Shown: positions 1 to 8,465 of the stretch, in pieces
How positions within the stretch are numbered: the stretch's first letter is position 1
Layout of the letters: every line of letters begins with the position of its first letter
Assembly: GCA_964487505.1 (NCBI GenBank)
Contig: CAZARD010000003.1
Location: 20,287 to 84,286 of the forward strand
Origin: JAFDVJ01 sp964487505
GTDB lineage: Bacteria > Acidobacteriota > Blastocatellia > Pyrinomonadales > Pyrinomonadaceae
Length of the DNA: 64,000 bases
Direction: 5' to 3'
Notes under the pieces: generated by a model
What the model saw: the letters and a program-made list of their open reading frames with translations, nothing else
The model's database searches: none
Told to the model about the DNA's origin: nothing
Made by a program: the position numbers and the translations under genes

Positions 1-1414
1 CCAAACAGATCACGGACGCCGCGAGGACGTATATGATCGGGATCAAAGGATATCCGAACGCCTTGTACGGGCGATCGGCGTCCGGGCGCTTGAAGCGAAG
101 AACGAAGAGTCCGATGATCGTCAGAACATAAAAGATCAGGACCGCGAACACGACATAGTCGAGAAGCGTTCCGTAGAGATTCCCGTAGCTGGTCACGCCC
201 TTGTCATTGACCGAGACTGTCCTTGGAAAGACCAGCAGGCACGTCCAGACGCATTGCAGGACAAGCGCCATCGCCGGAACGTGTTTCGCATTGAGCCTGC
301 CCGTCGACTTGAAGAACAGGTTATCTCTGGACATCGCGTAATAGACGCGCGCACCGGCGAGGATCAGCCCGTTGTTGCAGCCGAACGTCGAAATGATGAT
401 CGCGACCGCCATTATCGTTGCCCCGACGCCGCCGAACATCACATTGAGCGCGGCCGTTCCGACGCGGTCATCCGGCGCAGTCTGGATCTGCTGCAGCGAA
501 AGCGTCGAAAGATACGCGAAATTCGCGAGGATATAGAGCCCGATGACGAGTCCAGTGCCCATCGCCAGCGACAACGGAATGTTCTTCTGCGGATCCTTGA
601 CCTCGCCGGCCGTGAACGTGATGTTGTTCCAGGCGTCGGACGAGAACAGCGATCCGACCTGCGCGACGCAGAAGACGACGATTATTCCGAATATCCCGCT
701 GTTCACCGAAACCTCGGGCAAGAACGCGAAATCCGGCTTGATCACCGCCGCGTTGTCGGGCGTGAAAAGATGCGCCCAGTTCGCCGAGAACGTTCCGCTC
801 GCGCCGCCGATCACCAAGCCAAGCAGGATCAGCGCGATCAGCGACAGCGTTTTCGCCGATGTGAAAACGTTCTGGATCCACTTTCCGAGCGCCAGCCCCT
901 GCATATTGATGACCGTCAGCACGATTATCATCACGACGCCGACGAGTTGCTGGGTCGAAAGCGAGACCGCGTAGCCCGACGAAACATGGATCGGCGGAAC
1001 GATGTAGCTTTCAGGAGAGATCCACGGGAATAGCACGCCGAGGAATCTCGCGAACCCGACGGCGACGGCAGCGATCGTCCCGGTCTGGATGACCAGGAAA
1101 AGCGTCCAACCGTACAGGAAGCCCCACAACGGAGAATAGCTCTCGCGCAAGTAAACGTATTGTCCGCCAGCCTTGGGCATCATCGCCGCAAGTTCGCCGT
1201 AGCTCAGCGCGGCGAATATGGTCAGCAATCCGGTGATGATCCAGGTCAGCAACAGGCCGCCCGGCGATCCAGTTTGACGAGCGATATCGGCCGAGACGAT
1301 GAAAATGCCCGAGCCGATCATCGAACCGGCGACGATCGTGGTCGAATCCAGCAGGCCAAGCCCGCGGATGAAACCTTCGCTTGGACGTTCGAGTTCGGAA
1401 GCTTCAGTTGCCAT
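1..1414 (-). CDS. APC-family amino-acid permease (3' end outside window)
   Basis: Read on the minus strand, an open frame runs from ATG at 1414 to the window edge without a stop, giving about 470 residues. It is a chain of hydrophobic segments typical of the amino acid-polyamine-organocation (APC) superfamily. The first helix carries the substrate-backbone binding motif GSMIGSGIF (residues about 30-38), followed by the conserved AALSYGELAAMMPKAGGQYV segment. This is the LAT/YfnA-like group of inner-membrane amino-acid permeases or exchangers. The N-terminus is cytoplasmic and short. The gene is divergent from a PLP-dependent amino-acid decarboxylase with 209 bp between the start codons, which suggests the two handle the same amino acid or its amine product. 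The substrate cannot be told from sequence. The C-terminal helix is cut by the window edge. Confidence 0.9.
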   Translation of the reverse strand, partial: MATEASELERPSEGFIRGLGLLDSTTIVAGSMIGSGIFIVSADIARQTGSPGGLLLTWIITGLLTIFAALSYGELAAMMPKAGGQYVYLRESYSPLWGFLYGWTLFLVIQTGTIAAVAVGFARFLGVLFPWISPESYIVPPIHVSSGYAVSLSTQQLVGVVMIIVLTVINMQGLALGKWIQNVFTSAKTLSLIALILLGLVIGGASGTFSANWAHLFTPDNAAVIKPDFAFLPEVSVNSGIFGIIVVFCVAQVGSLFSSDAWNNITFTAGEVKDPQKNIPLSLAMGTGLVIGLYILANFAYLSTLSLQQIQTAPDDRVGTAALNVMFGGVGATIMAVAIIISTFGCNNGLILAGARVYYAMSRDNLFFKSTGRLNAKHVPAMALVLQCVWTCLLVFPRTVSVNDKGVTSYGNLYGTLLDYVVFAVLIFYVLTIIGLFVLRFKRPDADRPYKAFGYPLIPIIYVLAASVICL

Positions 1415-1623
1415 ATTCAGTTTTTGAATGGCGAACGGACCTATCGCGAAAACCTGATAAGTTGCCGTAAGACTAAAATCTGCAATCCTTTGACGTTGGC
1501 GAGATGAACGTTTGAGTTATTATACTTGTATTACAAAAACTGTCGAGCGTTTTCACGGTTTTTTTGATCGGTCGGCTTTCGGCCCGATCTGCCGGCAATT
1601 CCGACCGAGATTCGATTTCCCGA

Positions 1624-3054
1624 ATGACGAACAAGAACAAGCACGATATGCCGGCCGAGGACTTCCGGCGCTTCGGTTACGAGGTTGTGGATTTCATCGC
1701 CGATTATTTCGAACGGCTCGAGACCTTTCCGGTCCTTTCGAAGAACCGCCCGGGCGACTTGCGGGACGCGTTGCCGCCTTCGGCTCCGTTGACGGGCGAA
1801 GATTTCGCCGACGTTCTGGCCGACGTCGAGAGGCTGATCCTGCCGGCCGTCACGCATTGGAACCACCCGAATTTTCACGGACTGTTCTCGACATCGACGA
1901 GCTCGGTCGGTGTTTTCGGCGAGATGATCTCGGCGGCGTTCGATATGAAGGCGATGCTCTGGCGCACGTCGCCGGCATCGACCGAGCTTGAACCGGTTGT
2001 CCTCGACTGGCTGCGGCAGATGATGGCGTTGCCCGAAGAATTCAAGGGACTGATTTACGACACCGCCTCGATCTCCTCGCTTCACGCGCTCGCGATGGCC
2101 CGCGAACGGCTCGGCGTCGGTATTCGGGAGCAAGGGATGAGCGGCCGGACCGATCTTCCGTTGCTGCGCGTCTATTGTTCCGAACAGACACACAATTCGA
2201 TCGACAAGGCGGTCATTCTGCTCGGCCTCGGAACCCGCTCGATCGTCAAGATCCCGGCGAACGATCGGTTCGAGATCGATGTCGAGCGTCTTCGCGAAGC
2301 GATCGCGGATGATATTGCCGCGGGGCATCTGCCGATGTGCGTCGTGGCGACGGTCGGCACGACATCGAGTTCGAGCGCCGACGACGTCGAGCGCATCGCC
2401 GACATCTGCGAACGCAACCGGATCTTTCTGCACGTCGACACGGCCTATGCCGGATCGGCGTCGATCGTTCCTGAACTTCGCCGCCATTTCAAAGGCTGGG
2501 AACGCGCCGATTCGATCGTCACGAATCCGCATAAATGGCTGTTCACTCCGTTCGACCTTTCGGTGCTCTACGTTCGCGATCTCGATCTGCTGAAACGAAC
2601 CTTCTCCCTGGCGGCCGAGTATCTCAAGGTGACCGAGACGGTGACCAATCAGATGGATTACGGCATCCAGCTCGGACGCCGCTTCCGTTCGCTCAAGCTC
2701 TGGTTCGTGATGCGCTACTTCGGGCAGGAGGGATTGGTCGAACGGATCCGGGAACATTGCCGCCTGGCGCGCGAATTCGCGGGCTGGGTCGAGGAAAGCC
2801 CGGATTTCGAGCTCGTCGCGCCCGTACCGTTCGCGCTCGTGTGTTTTCGGGCGTGCCCCGCAGGGACCGAAGACCTGAACGCCCTCAACGAGCGTATTAT
2901 GAACGAGATCAACGCGTCGGGCGAAGCATATCTGTCGCACACCGTCCTGAATGGAAAATTGGCGCTCCGTCTGTCGGTCGGCAGCATCCGCGTCGAAGAG
3001 AGGCATTTGAGAAAGGTCTGGGAGTTGCTGAGGTCGAAGGTCTCAGGGCGATGA
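1624..3054 (+). CDS. Group II pyridoxal-phosphate-dependent amino-acid decarboxylase
   Basis: The 476-residue protein matches aromatic-L-amino-acid decarboxylase/tyrosine decarboxylase-type enzymes in length and motifs. It has HVDTAYAGSAS around residues 270-280 (PLP-ring Asp) and NPHKWLFTPFD, whose Lys304 should form the Schiff base with PLP. Family knowledge: these cytosolic enzymes decarboxylate Trp, Tyr, Phe, DOPA or sometimes Glu to the amine plus CO2. I chose ATG 1624 rather than the in-frame ATG at 1564, because the extra 20 residues are unlike the family N-terminus and would sit in the divergent promoter region. The divergent permease may import the amino acid or exchange it for the amine. 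Substrate specificity is not readable. Confidence 0.88.
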   Translation: MTNKNKHDMPAEDFRRFGYEVVDFIADYFERLETFPVLSKNRPGDLRDALPPSAPLTGEDFADVLADVERLILPAVTHWNHPNFHGLFSTSTSSVGVFGEMISAAFDMKAMLWRTSPASTELEPVVLDWLRQMMALPEEFKGLIYDTASISSLHALAMARERLGVGIREQGMSGRTDLPLLRVYCSEQTHNSIDKAVILLGLGTRSIVKIPANDRFEIDVERLREAIADDIAAGHLPMCVVATVGTTSSSSADDVERIADICERNRIFLHVDTAYAGSASIVPELRRHFKGWERADSIVTNPHKWLFTPFDLSVLYVRDLDLLKRTFSLAAEYLKVTETVTNQMDYGIQLGRRFRSLKLWFVMRYFGQEGLVERIREHCRLAREFAGWVEESPDFELVAPVPFALVCFRACPAGTEDLNALNERIMNEINASGEAYLSHTVLNGKLALRLSVGSIRVEERHLRKVWELLRSKVSGR

Positions 3055-3090
3055 ACGATTCTTGTTTCGCGCCAAGTTCGCGGAGTACGC

Positions 3091-3190
3091 NNNNNNNNNN
3101 NNNNNNNNNNNNNNNNNNNNNNNNNNNNNNNNNNNNNNNNNNNNNNNNNNNNNNNNNNNNNNNNNNNNNNNNNNNNNNNNNNNNNNNNNN
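3091..3190. other. Assembly gap (100 N)
   Basis: A run of exactly 100 N, the conventional placeholder for a gap of unknown size. Unlike the other two N runs in the window, its flanks are not duplicated, so real sequence is probably missing here. It removes the start codon and first residues of the GxxExxY gene downstream. Confidence 0.95.
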
Positions 3191-3545
3191 GATCGCGATC
3201 GATTGCGCTATGAAGGTCCATTCTGGGCTCGGACCAGGTCTTCTCGAATCAGTCTATCGAGCCGCATTGGCATACGAACTCCGAAAAGTCGGCCTCGCAG
3301 TTGCCGTCGAACGCAAGATTCCCGTTGTTTACGACGATGTCAGGTTCGATTTCGGATTCTCTGCCGACATCGTTATCGAAGAGAAGGTCATCATCGAGAC
3401 CAAATCGATCGAGGCCTTGGCTCCGGTCCACGCCAAGATCCTGTTGACCTATCTTCGTTTGTCGAAACTGAAGCTCGGAATCCTGATCAACTTTAGAGTT
3501 GAACAGCTCAGATTCGGCCTGAAACGAATCGTCAATGGACTATAG
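3191..3545 (+). CDS. GxxExxY-family protein (5' end in the gap)
   Basis: 117 residues are visible, and only about ten should be missing given the usual length of around 125. The family-defining GLLESVY motif is present, followed by a PD-(D/E)XK-like core: an Asp in FGFSADIVIEEK, then IIETKS with the ExK pair. The family (PF13366) is annotated as GxxExxY and is structurally nuclease-like, but its biological role is not established. It often occurs as solitary, sporadically distributed small genes. The start codon lies in the N gap, so the true start is unknown. It ends at TAG 3543-3545, just before the next gene. Confidence 0.85.
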
Positions 3546-3555
3546 TCGATCACAT

Positions 3556-3999
3556 ATGAAGTTTGTGAAAGAATCGATCATCAATGCGTCGCCGGACGAT
3601 CTTTTCGCTTTTCACGAGCGAACTGACGCGTTCGAACTGCTGGTCCCCCCTTGGGAGAATGCCCGGATCATCCAAAAGGCCGATATCTCGAAGATCGGCT
3701 CGCAGGCGATAATCGAAACACGCCTGGTCGGTCTGATCCCGGTGAAATGGGTCGCCGAGCACACGGCTTATGACCCGCCGAGGATGTTCGAGGACGTTCA
3801 GATTTCGGGGCCATTCAAATCCTGGCGTCACCGCCATATCGTGTTTCCTCATCCCGACGGCGCTGTCCTGCGGGACGAGATCGAATTTGAACCGCCAATG
3901 TGGCTCCTCGGCCGCATCGCCGCGCCGATCGCGATCCTTCCCAAGATAAAGAAGATGTTCGATTACCGGCACGAGGTCACCAAGAAGATGGTCGAATGA
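3556..3999 (+). CDS. SRPBCC (START/Bet v 1-like) family protein
   Basis: About 147 residues. The start MKFVKESIINASPDDLFAFH is the classic first strand and helix of the SRPBCC ligand-binding fold, and the RHRHIVFPHPDGAVLRDEIEFEPP segment matches the central strands of coenzyme Q-binding/polyketide-cyclase-like members. These proteins enclose a hydrophobic ligand in a helix-grip cavity; no specific ligand can be assigned. ATG 3556 is preferred over ATG 3535 because the latter overlaps the preceding stop and adds seven uncharacteristic residues. Neither has a clear Shine-Dalgarno sequence. A GGATTTT heptad array follows within a few bases of the stop. Confidence 0.75.
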   Translation: MKFVKESIINASPDDLFAFHERTDAFELLVPPWENARIIQKADISKIGSQAIIETRLVGLIPVKWVAEHTAYDPPRMFEDVQISGPFKSWRHRHIVFPHPDGAVLRDEIEFEPPMWLLGRIAAPIAILPKIKKMFDYRHEVTKKMVE

Positions 4000-4002
4000 A
4001 CG

Positions 4003-4159
4003 GGATTTTGGATTTTCGATTTTGGATTTTGGCTCGGGCGCTACCCTCCTTGACTGGTGATGCGTCAGTTTAATTTAACGGTGACACCCTATTCTTGACG
4101 AGACAGGCGTTTCCAATTCCCAAAAAGTCTAAAATCTAAAATCCAAAATCCGAAATCCC
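4003..4159. repeat. GGATTTT heptad repeat, inverted pair
   Basis: The left arm (4003-4032) has about four copies of a 7-bp unit GGATTTT/CGATTTT. The right arm (4122-4159) carries the reverse-complement unit AAAATCC/AAAATCT. About 90 bp of non-repetitive sequence separates the arms. It fills most of the space between the SRPBCC and Dabb genes. Confidence 0.85.
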
Positions 4160-4216
4160 ATCAGCGATTGCCTATCGTTCCGCATTGCGACAGAATGATT
4201 TGGAGAACATTCTAAG

Positions 4217-4507
4217 ATGCTTGTCCATATCGTTTGCTGGAAATACAAACCCGAGACCGACGCCGGGCAGCGTGCGGATCATATCGCCAAACTGCGCGCG
4301 CTGCCGTCGGTCATTCCGAACATCCTGAGTTTCGAGGTCGGGAGCGACATCCTGCATCTTGAAAGGTCGTTCGATACGGGCCTTGTCGCGACCTATCCGG
4401 ACCGCGCCGCGCTCGATCACTACACCGACCATCCCGAACACCAGAAAGTGGCCGCGCTCGGTAAGGAGATCGCCGAACGGGTCGTCTCGGTTGACTTTCT
4501 AACCTAA
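4217..4507 (+). CDS. Dabb-domain (stress-responsive A/B barrel) protein
   Basis: 96 residues forming a single dimeric alpha/beta-barrel domain (PF07876). It shows the typical opening MLVHIVCWKYKPET and the central acidic-hydrophobic segment ending in LVATYPDRAALDHY, then HPEHQKVA, which lines the barrel. Family members are small dimeric cytosolic proteins; some are enzymes (for example olivetolic acid cyclase), but most have no known role. The stop lies 5 bp before the PHP gene, so the two are probably cotranscribed. Confidence 0.85.
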   Translation: MLVHIVCWKYKPETDAGQRADHIAKLRALPSVIPNILSFEVGSDILHLERSFDTGLVATYPDRAALDHYTDHPEHQKVAALGKEIAERVVSVDFLT

Positions 4508-4512
4508 CGAGA

Positions 4513-5718
4513 ATGAAACGCTGGAAAAAGATCGCGCTTGTCCTGCTCGCCGTCGTCATCGTCGCGCAGGTCCCGTATGTCTTCCGGCGTTTTCAGATCG
4601 CCGAGCGCGCGCGCCTCATCGCGGAGACGGACGCCGGGCGCGTATCGCGCGAGGATCCGGACTTTTCGGAGTTCAAAGGCGTGATTCACGCTCATACGAA
4701 CATCGGCGGTCACTCGACGGGATCGTTCGACGAACTGATCGCTGCCGCGGCCGAGAACAAACTCGACTTCGTCGTGATGACGGAGCACACATCCGCCGAT
4801 TACGACACTTCCGCATTGACGCTCAACGGAAAATACAGAAACACGCTATTCATTGGCGGGCATGAGGCCGACACAAGCAGCGGCGATCGTTTCCTGATGC
4901 TTGCGGGCGGTCCTGATATCTTCGCGGACGCGAAGCTCGAAACGCCGAAGTTCCTCGAGAAATACCACGCGCAGGGCAAGGCCGCACTGATCACGTATCC
5001 CGAAAAGTTCAAGACGTGGGATTCGAATTTCGACGGCATCGAGGTCTTCAGCCTTCACACGAACGCCAAACAGAACACGCGGATCCTGACGATCCCGGAT
5101 ATGCTTTGGTCCTATCCGTCGTATCCGGGCCTGACGCTCGCCGAGAATTTCCGCCGGCCGGATGAAAACCTTCGCCGATTTGACGAGATCGCCGCCAAGC
5201 GCGACATTTCCCTTTTCGCGGGAACCGACGCGCATTCGAACATCGGGTTTCATATCCTCGGCGATGACGCTGGCAACAAGCTCATCAAGCTAAAGATCGA
5301 CCCGTACGCAAAACTGTTCGGGATAGTCCGCGCTCACATTCTCATCGAGCGCGGGAAACCGCTAACCCGTGAATCCGTGATCGAAGCCTTCAAGTCAGGT
5401 CGGCTTTTCGTCGGTTTCGATGTCGGCGGAGACACGTCCGGATTCTCGTTCACGGCCGAGTCCGGCGGGAAGCGCTGGGTGATGGGAAGCAGCCTGCCGT
5501 TCACATCCGGGATCATCTTGCGGGCCGCTTCGCCGGTCCCGGCACGGTTCGTTCTGCTCAAGAACGGCGAGATCCTGAGTTCGACGCCGCCTCAATCGGA
5601 TTACTCGTTCGAGGTCACCGCTCCCGGCGCTTACCGCGTCGAGGTCTATCGCGACGATCTCGGATCATCGTTCAAAACAATGCCCTGGATCTTGTCGAAC
5701 CCGATTTTTATCCGCTGA
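4513..5718 (+). CDS. Membrane-anchored PHP-domain phosphoesterase-like protein
   Basis: 401 residues. One N-terminal membrane segment (about residues 7-22) is followed by a PHP (polymerase and histidinol phosphatase) metal-dependent hydrolase domain. Metal-ligand motifs are visible: VIHAHTNIGGHSTG (His59 and His61), VMTEHTS, and GTDAHSN around residue 240. The C-terminal third looks like a beta-rich accessory domain. PHP enzymes use two or three metal ions to hydrolyse phosphoesters; the substrate is unknown. The helix places the catalytic domain outside the cytoplasmic membrane. It lies 5 bp after the Dabb gene. Confidence 0.8.
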   Translation: MKRWKKIALVLLAVVIVAQVPYVFRRFQIAERARLIAETDAGRVSREDPDFSEFKGVIHAHTNIGGHSTGSFDELIAAAAENKLDFVVMTEHTSADYDTSALTLNGKYRNTLFIGGHEADTSSGDRFLMLAGGPDIFADAKLETPKFLEKYHAQGKAALITYPEKFKTWDSNFDGIEVFSLHTNAKQNTRILTIPDMLWSYPSYPGLTLAENFRRPDENLRRFDEIAAKRDISLFAGTDAHSNIGFHILGDDAGNKLIKLKIDPYAKLFGIVRAHILIERGKPLTRESVIEAFKSGRLFVGFDVGGDTSGFSFTAESGGKRWVMGSSLPFTSGIILRAASPVPARFVLLKNGEILSSTPPQSDYSFEVTAPGAYRVEVYRDDLGSSFKTMPWILSNPIFIR

Positions 5719-5737
5719 TCCGTCGCTCGTAGCGCTT

Positions 5738-5770
5738 TTGAAACCTGCGAAACCTGAGATAACCTAAATC
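5738..5770. repeat. Short AAACCTG-type tandem repeat
   Basis: Three imperfect copies of a 7-9 bp unit built on AAACCT (GAAACCTGC, GAAACCTGA, ATAACCTAA), between the PHP and M1-like genes. No inverted partner was found. It may be a degenerate member of the heptad repeat class seen elsewhere. Confidence 0.45.
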
Positions 5771-5857
5771 GGGAATATGAATTCCGCGGTTCGGCAAACT
5801 ATTCAAAACCGCCCGACATCTTAAACACACAAATCGGAATTCAGACGGTTACGGGTA

Positions 5858-7978
5858 ATGATGACGCTTCATAAACAAACAGGATTTCGGCTTTTCGGGA
5901 TCGGACTCGTCGTTTTGTTCTTGGTTTCGGCGACTTTCGCGCAACAGGTCCAGCGCGCGGAGTTCGATGTCTCAGCGTACAAGATGGACGTTCAGCTGAC
6001 GCCGTTCGAAAACAGGCTCGCCGCGACGGTCGATGTCAGTTTCGTCCCAAAAACGGACACGCGAACGGTCGCGTTCGAACTAAACGGATCGCTGACCGTC
6101 GACAGCATCACGCGCCTTCAGAACGCGGCGCAGCCAGCGGCGACGCCGACACCGGCATCGAAACCTGCGACGAAACCCACTCCAAAGCCGTCCGCGGCCG
6201 CGAATCTGGTGACGTTCGTCCAGGACCGCGTCGGCGTGTCTGACCTCGGCCCGAGCGTCAAGATCGATCTCGGGGAGACGGCGGCCGCGGGATCGACCGT
6301 CACGCTACGTTTCAAGTACAGCGGCGTTCTGGTTACTGCCGAGGGCGGTCCGTTGCTGACCAAACGACTCGCATATGTCGGCGCCGAGAACGGATATCTT
6401 CTCTACGCCGCGCGCTGGTTCCCGTTTCACAACTACGCCGCGGATTTTGCGACGAGCGACATCACGATCTCGATCCCCGAAGGTTACGCCGTCGCGGGCT
6501 TCAGCGATCAACCCGCGGCGGCGGTCGGCGGCAAGCAACGTTTCGTCCAGTCACGCCCCGGTCTGATCGGAAACTTCGCGTACGACCGATACGCGGTCAA
6601 GAGCCTTCGCTTTGGCGAGTTCGAGTTTCAGTTTTACACCAAGGCTGCGAACGATCAGTTGGTCGCGAAATATGGCGAAACATTGGGTCGGGCTTTTGAC
6701 TTCTATTCGAAACGATTCGGACTGCCCGACAGCGGCAAGAAATTCATCGTCGCCCAGATCGATGACGACAGTCTCGAATTCTATACCGCGCCCGGGATGC
6801 TGTTCGTGGCGCAGCGAAATTTCGATCAATCGCGCGATGTCACGGCCGAACGGATGCAGCGCGAGGCAGCCTTTCAATGGTGGGGGCAGACCGTCGGGCT
6901 CAAATCGTTCGACGACGCTTGGCTTTCACAGGGATTGGCAGAATACAGCGCATTCTCGCTCCGCGAAACGCAGTTGAACGGCGCGCAACTCGATGCGCTC
7001 CGCCGCGAACTTCTCGAGAAGGCCCTGACGTTCGAACCGACGGCTTCGCTGCTGCGGGCGCCGTCGAGCCTCGACGACCAATCGACCGCCTACCAGTACA
7101 TAATGTTCTCGAAGGGCGCGTTCGTCTTCAAGCTTCTGCGCGACACGCTCGGCGAACAGAAATTCGATCAGCTTCTGCGGACCTATATCGAACGGTATCG
7201 CGGGAGATCGGCGTCGATCGACGAGTTCGAGAAACTGACGAACGAGGTAGCCGGCCAAAGCATGCGCTACTTCTTCGCCCGCTGGGTCGAAAGCACGGGC
7301 GTTCCCGAGTTCAAGGTTGATTACCTGATCCTGCGGACTCGGACCGGCAAATTCGTGACGCGGGGCACGGTGCGGCAGAACTACGACAATCTGCGTCTCC
7401 CGCTAGACGTTCAACTGCGATCGGAAGGCGGCGACGGGCTGAAGACGGTGACGGTCGATGTCGAGGAAGCGAGCGCCGATTTCAACATCGAATCAGACGG
7501 CAAGCCGATCGAGGTCATCGTCGACCCGAATTACAAACTGCTCCGCATCTCGGATGAACTTCGCATTTCGGCGATCGCGCGGCGCGGCATTGAACAGTTC
7601 AAGGAAGGCAACTATGCCGAGGCCCAGCAGCAGTTCGAGGCGGCGCTCAAGCTCGACCGTTCGAACGCCTGGATCTACTACCATCTCGGACTGCTGTTTC
7701 TCGAGCAACGGAACTATGATCTGGCGATCGACAATTTCAAGGCGGTCGAAGCGCTTGGCGTGGCTGGCGACGCGCGGCCCGCTTGGCTCCACGTCTGGGC
7801 GTTGATCAAGAAGGGCAACGCGTACGACGCGAAGGGCGACCGCACCCGCGCTCTCGATGCCTACAACAAAGGGGCGGCGCTCGGCGACAACTACGACAAC
7901 GCGCAGGAGGTCATAAAGCGCTACCAGGAAACGCCTTACGATCCCAAGGAGAAGACCTCGACAACGGTCGAAGAATAG
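5858..7978 (+). CDS. M1 aminopeptidase-like protein without zinc site, with TPR tail
   Basis: 706 residues with a signal peptide (cleavage probably after VSATFA, about residue 28). The N-terminal beta domain resembles M1 metallopeptidases, followed by a catalytic-like domain and two or three TPR units (about residues 575-690). The segment that aligns with the zinc site has R335-E-A-A-F339 instead of HExxH and Q358 instead of the third ligand Glu 18 residues further on. The context QWWG and WLSQGLAEY is otherwise conserved. The GxMEN substrate motif is also degraded (TAPGMLFV). It therefore keeps the fold but cannot bind zinc in the usual way. It is probably a secreted scaffold or binding protein. 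A strong terminator follows. Confidence 0.85.
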   Translation: MMTLHKQTGFRLFGIGLVVLFLVSATFAQQVQRAEFDVSAYKMDVQLTPFENRLAATVDVSFVPKTDTRTVAFELNGSLTVDSITRLQNAAQPAATPTPASKPATKPTPKPSAAANLVTFVQDRVGVSDLGPSVKIDLGETAAAGSTVTLRFKYSGVLVTAEGGPLLTKRLAYVGAENGYLLYAARWFPFHNYAADFATSDITISIPEGYAVAGFSDQPAAAVGGKQRFVQSRPGLIGNFAYDRYAVKSLRFGEFEFQFYTKAANDQLVAKYGETLGRAFDFYSKRFGLPDSGKKFIVAQIDDDSLEFYTAPGMLFVAQRNFDQSRDVTAERMQREAAFQWWGQTVGLKSFDDAWLSQGLAEYSAFSLRETQLNGAQLDALRRELLEKALTFEPTASLLRAPSSLDDQSTAYQYIMFSKGAFVFKLLRDTLGEQKFDQLLRTYIERYRGRSASIDEFEKLTNEVAGQSMRYFFARWVESTGVPEFKVDYLILRTRTGKFVTRGTVRQNYDNLRLPLDVQLRSEGGDGLKTVTVDVEEASADFNIESDGKPIEVIVDPNYKLLRISDELRISAIARRGIEQFKEGNYAEAQQQFEAALKLDRSNAWIYYHLGLLFLEQRNYDLAIDNFKAVEALGVAGDARPAWLHVWALIKKGNAYDAKGDRTRALDAYNKGAALGDNYDNAQEVIKRYQETPYDPKEKTSTTVEE

Positions 7979-7999
7979 TCCTTGAAATGCCGCGCCTCC

Positions 8000-8037
8000 G
8001 ATGCCGCCCGGGTCCAGAATCCGGGCGGCATCGTTTT
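8000..8037 (+). terminator. Rho-independent terminator after the M1-like gene
   Basis: A perfect 12-bp stem, GATGCCGCCCGG paired with CCGGGCGGCATC, closes a 9-nt loop and is followed by GTTTTA. It lies 22 bp after the stop codon. Confidence 0.85.
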
Positions 8038-8200
8038 ATCCCACACGAACGTGGCGATTTGTTAGCCCGCGGTTTTTCGATTTCGCAATCTGTCGCGGTC
8101 TACCAGGGCTTAGCCAATCACGGTCGCAGCGATTTCCCGCAACTCGCGCTTTTCGGGAAACGCCGTCGCCCTCAGCAATCCGCTTGCATTCTAGGCTCCG

Positions 8201-8410
8201 GAGCGATCGCTCCCGCGATCGGGCCCCCTTACTTCGTGCGGGGTTCCGCATTTGTNNNNNNNNNNNNNNNNNNNNNNNNNNNNNNNNNNNNNNNNNNNNN
8301 NNNNNNNNNNNNNNNNNNNNNNNNNNNNNNNNNNNNNNNNNNNNNNNNNNNNNNNGAGCGATCGCTCCCGCGATCGGGCCCCCTTACTTCGTGCGGGGTT
8401 CCGCATTTGT
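8201..8410. other. N gap flanked by identical 55-bp copies
   Basis: Bases 8201-8255 and 8356-8410 are identical over exactly 55 bp and flank a 100-N run (8256-8355). The same arrangement with the same length recurs at 39577-39786. This looks like contig ends sharing one k-mer overlap that the scaffolder did not merge, so the gap is probably not real. The surrounding 7979-8465 stretch otherwise holds only two terminators; I see no gene in it. Confidence 0.85.
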
Positions 8411-8412
8411 GC

Positions 8413-8441
8413 AAAAAATGGCGCGCCCCGGAGGACGCGCC
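8413..8441 (-). terminator. Rho-independent terminator of the Oar-like receptor gene
   Basis: On the minus strand a GC-rich stem (GGCGCGTCC with GGGGCGCGCC, 3-nt loop) is followed by ATTTTTT. It lies about 25 bp past the stop of the receptor gene that starts at 12086. Confidence 0.8.
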
Positions 8442-8465
8442 TTGCGATTGGACGATTCGTTCAAA

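Noticed and set aside
8201..8410. Target-site duplication of an unseen insertion in the gap
   Set aside because: A 55-bp direct repeat is far too long for a target-site duplication, and the same length recurs at the other gap, which fits an assembly overlap.
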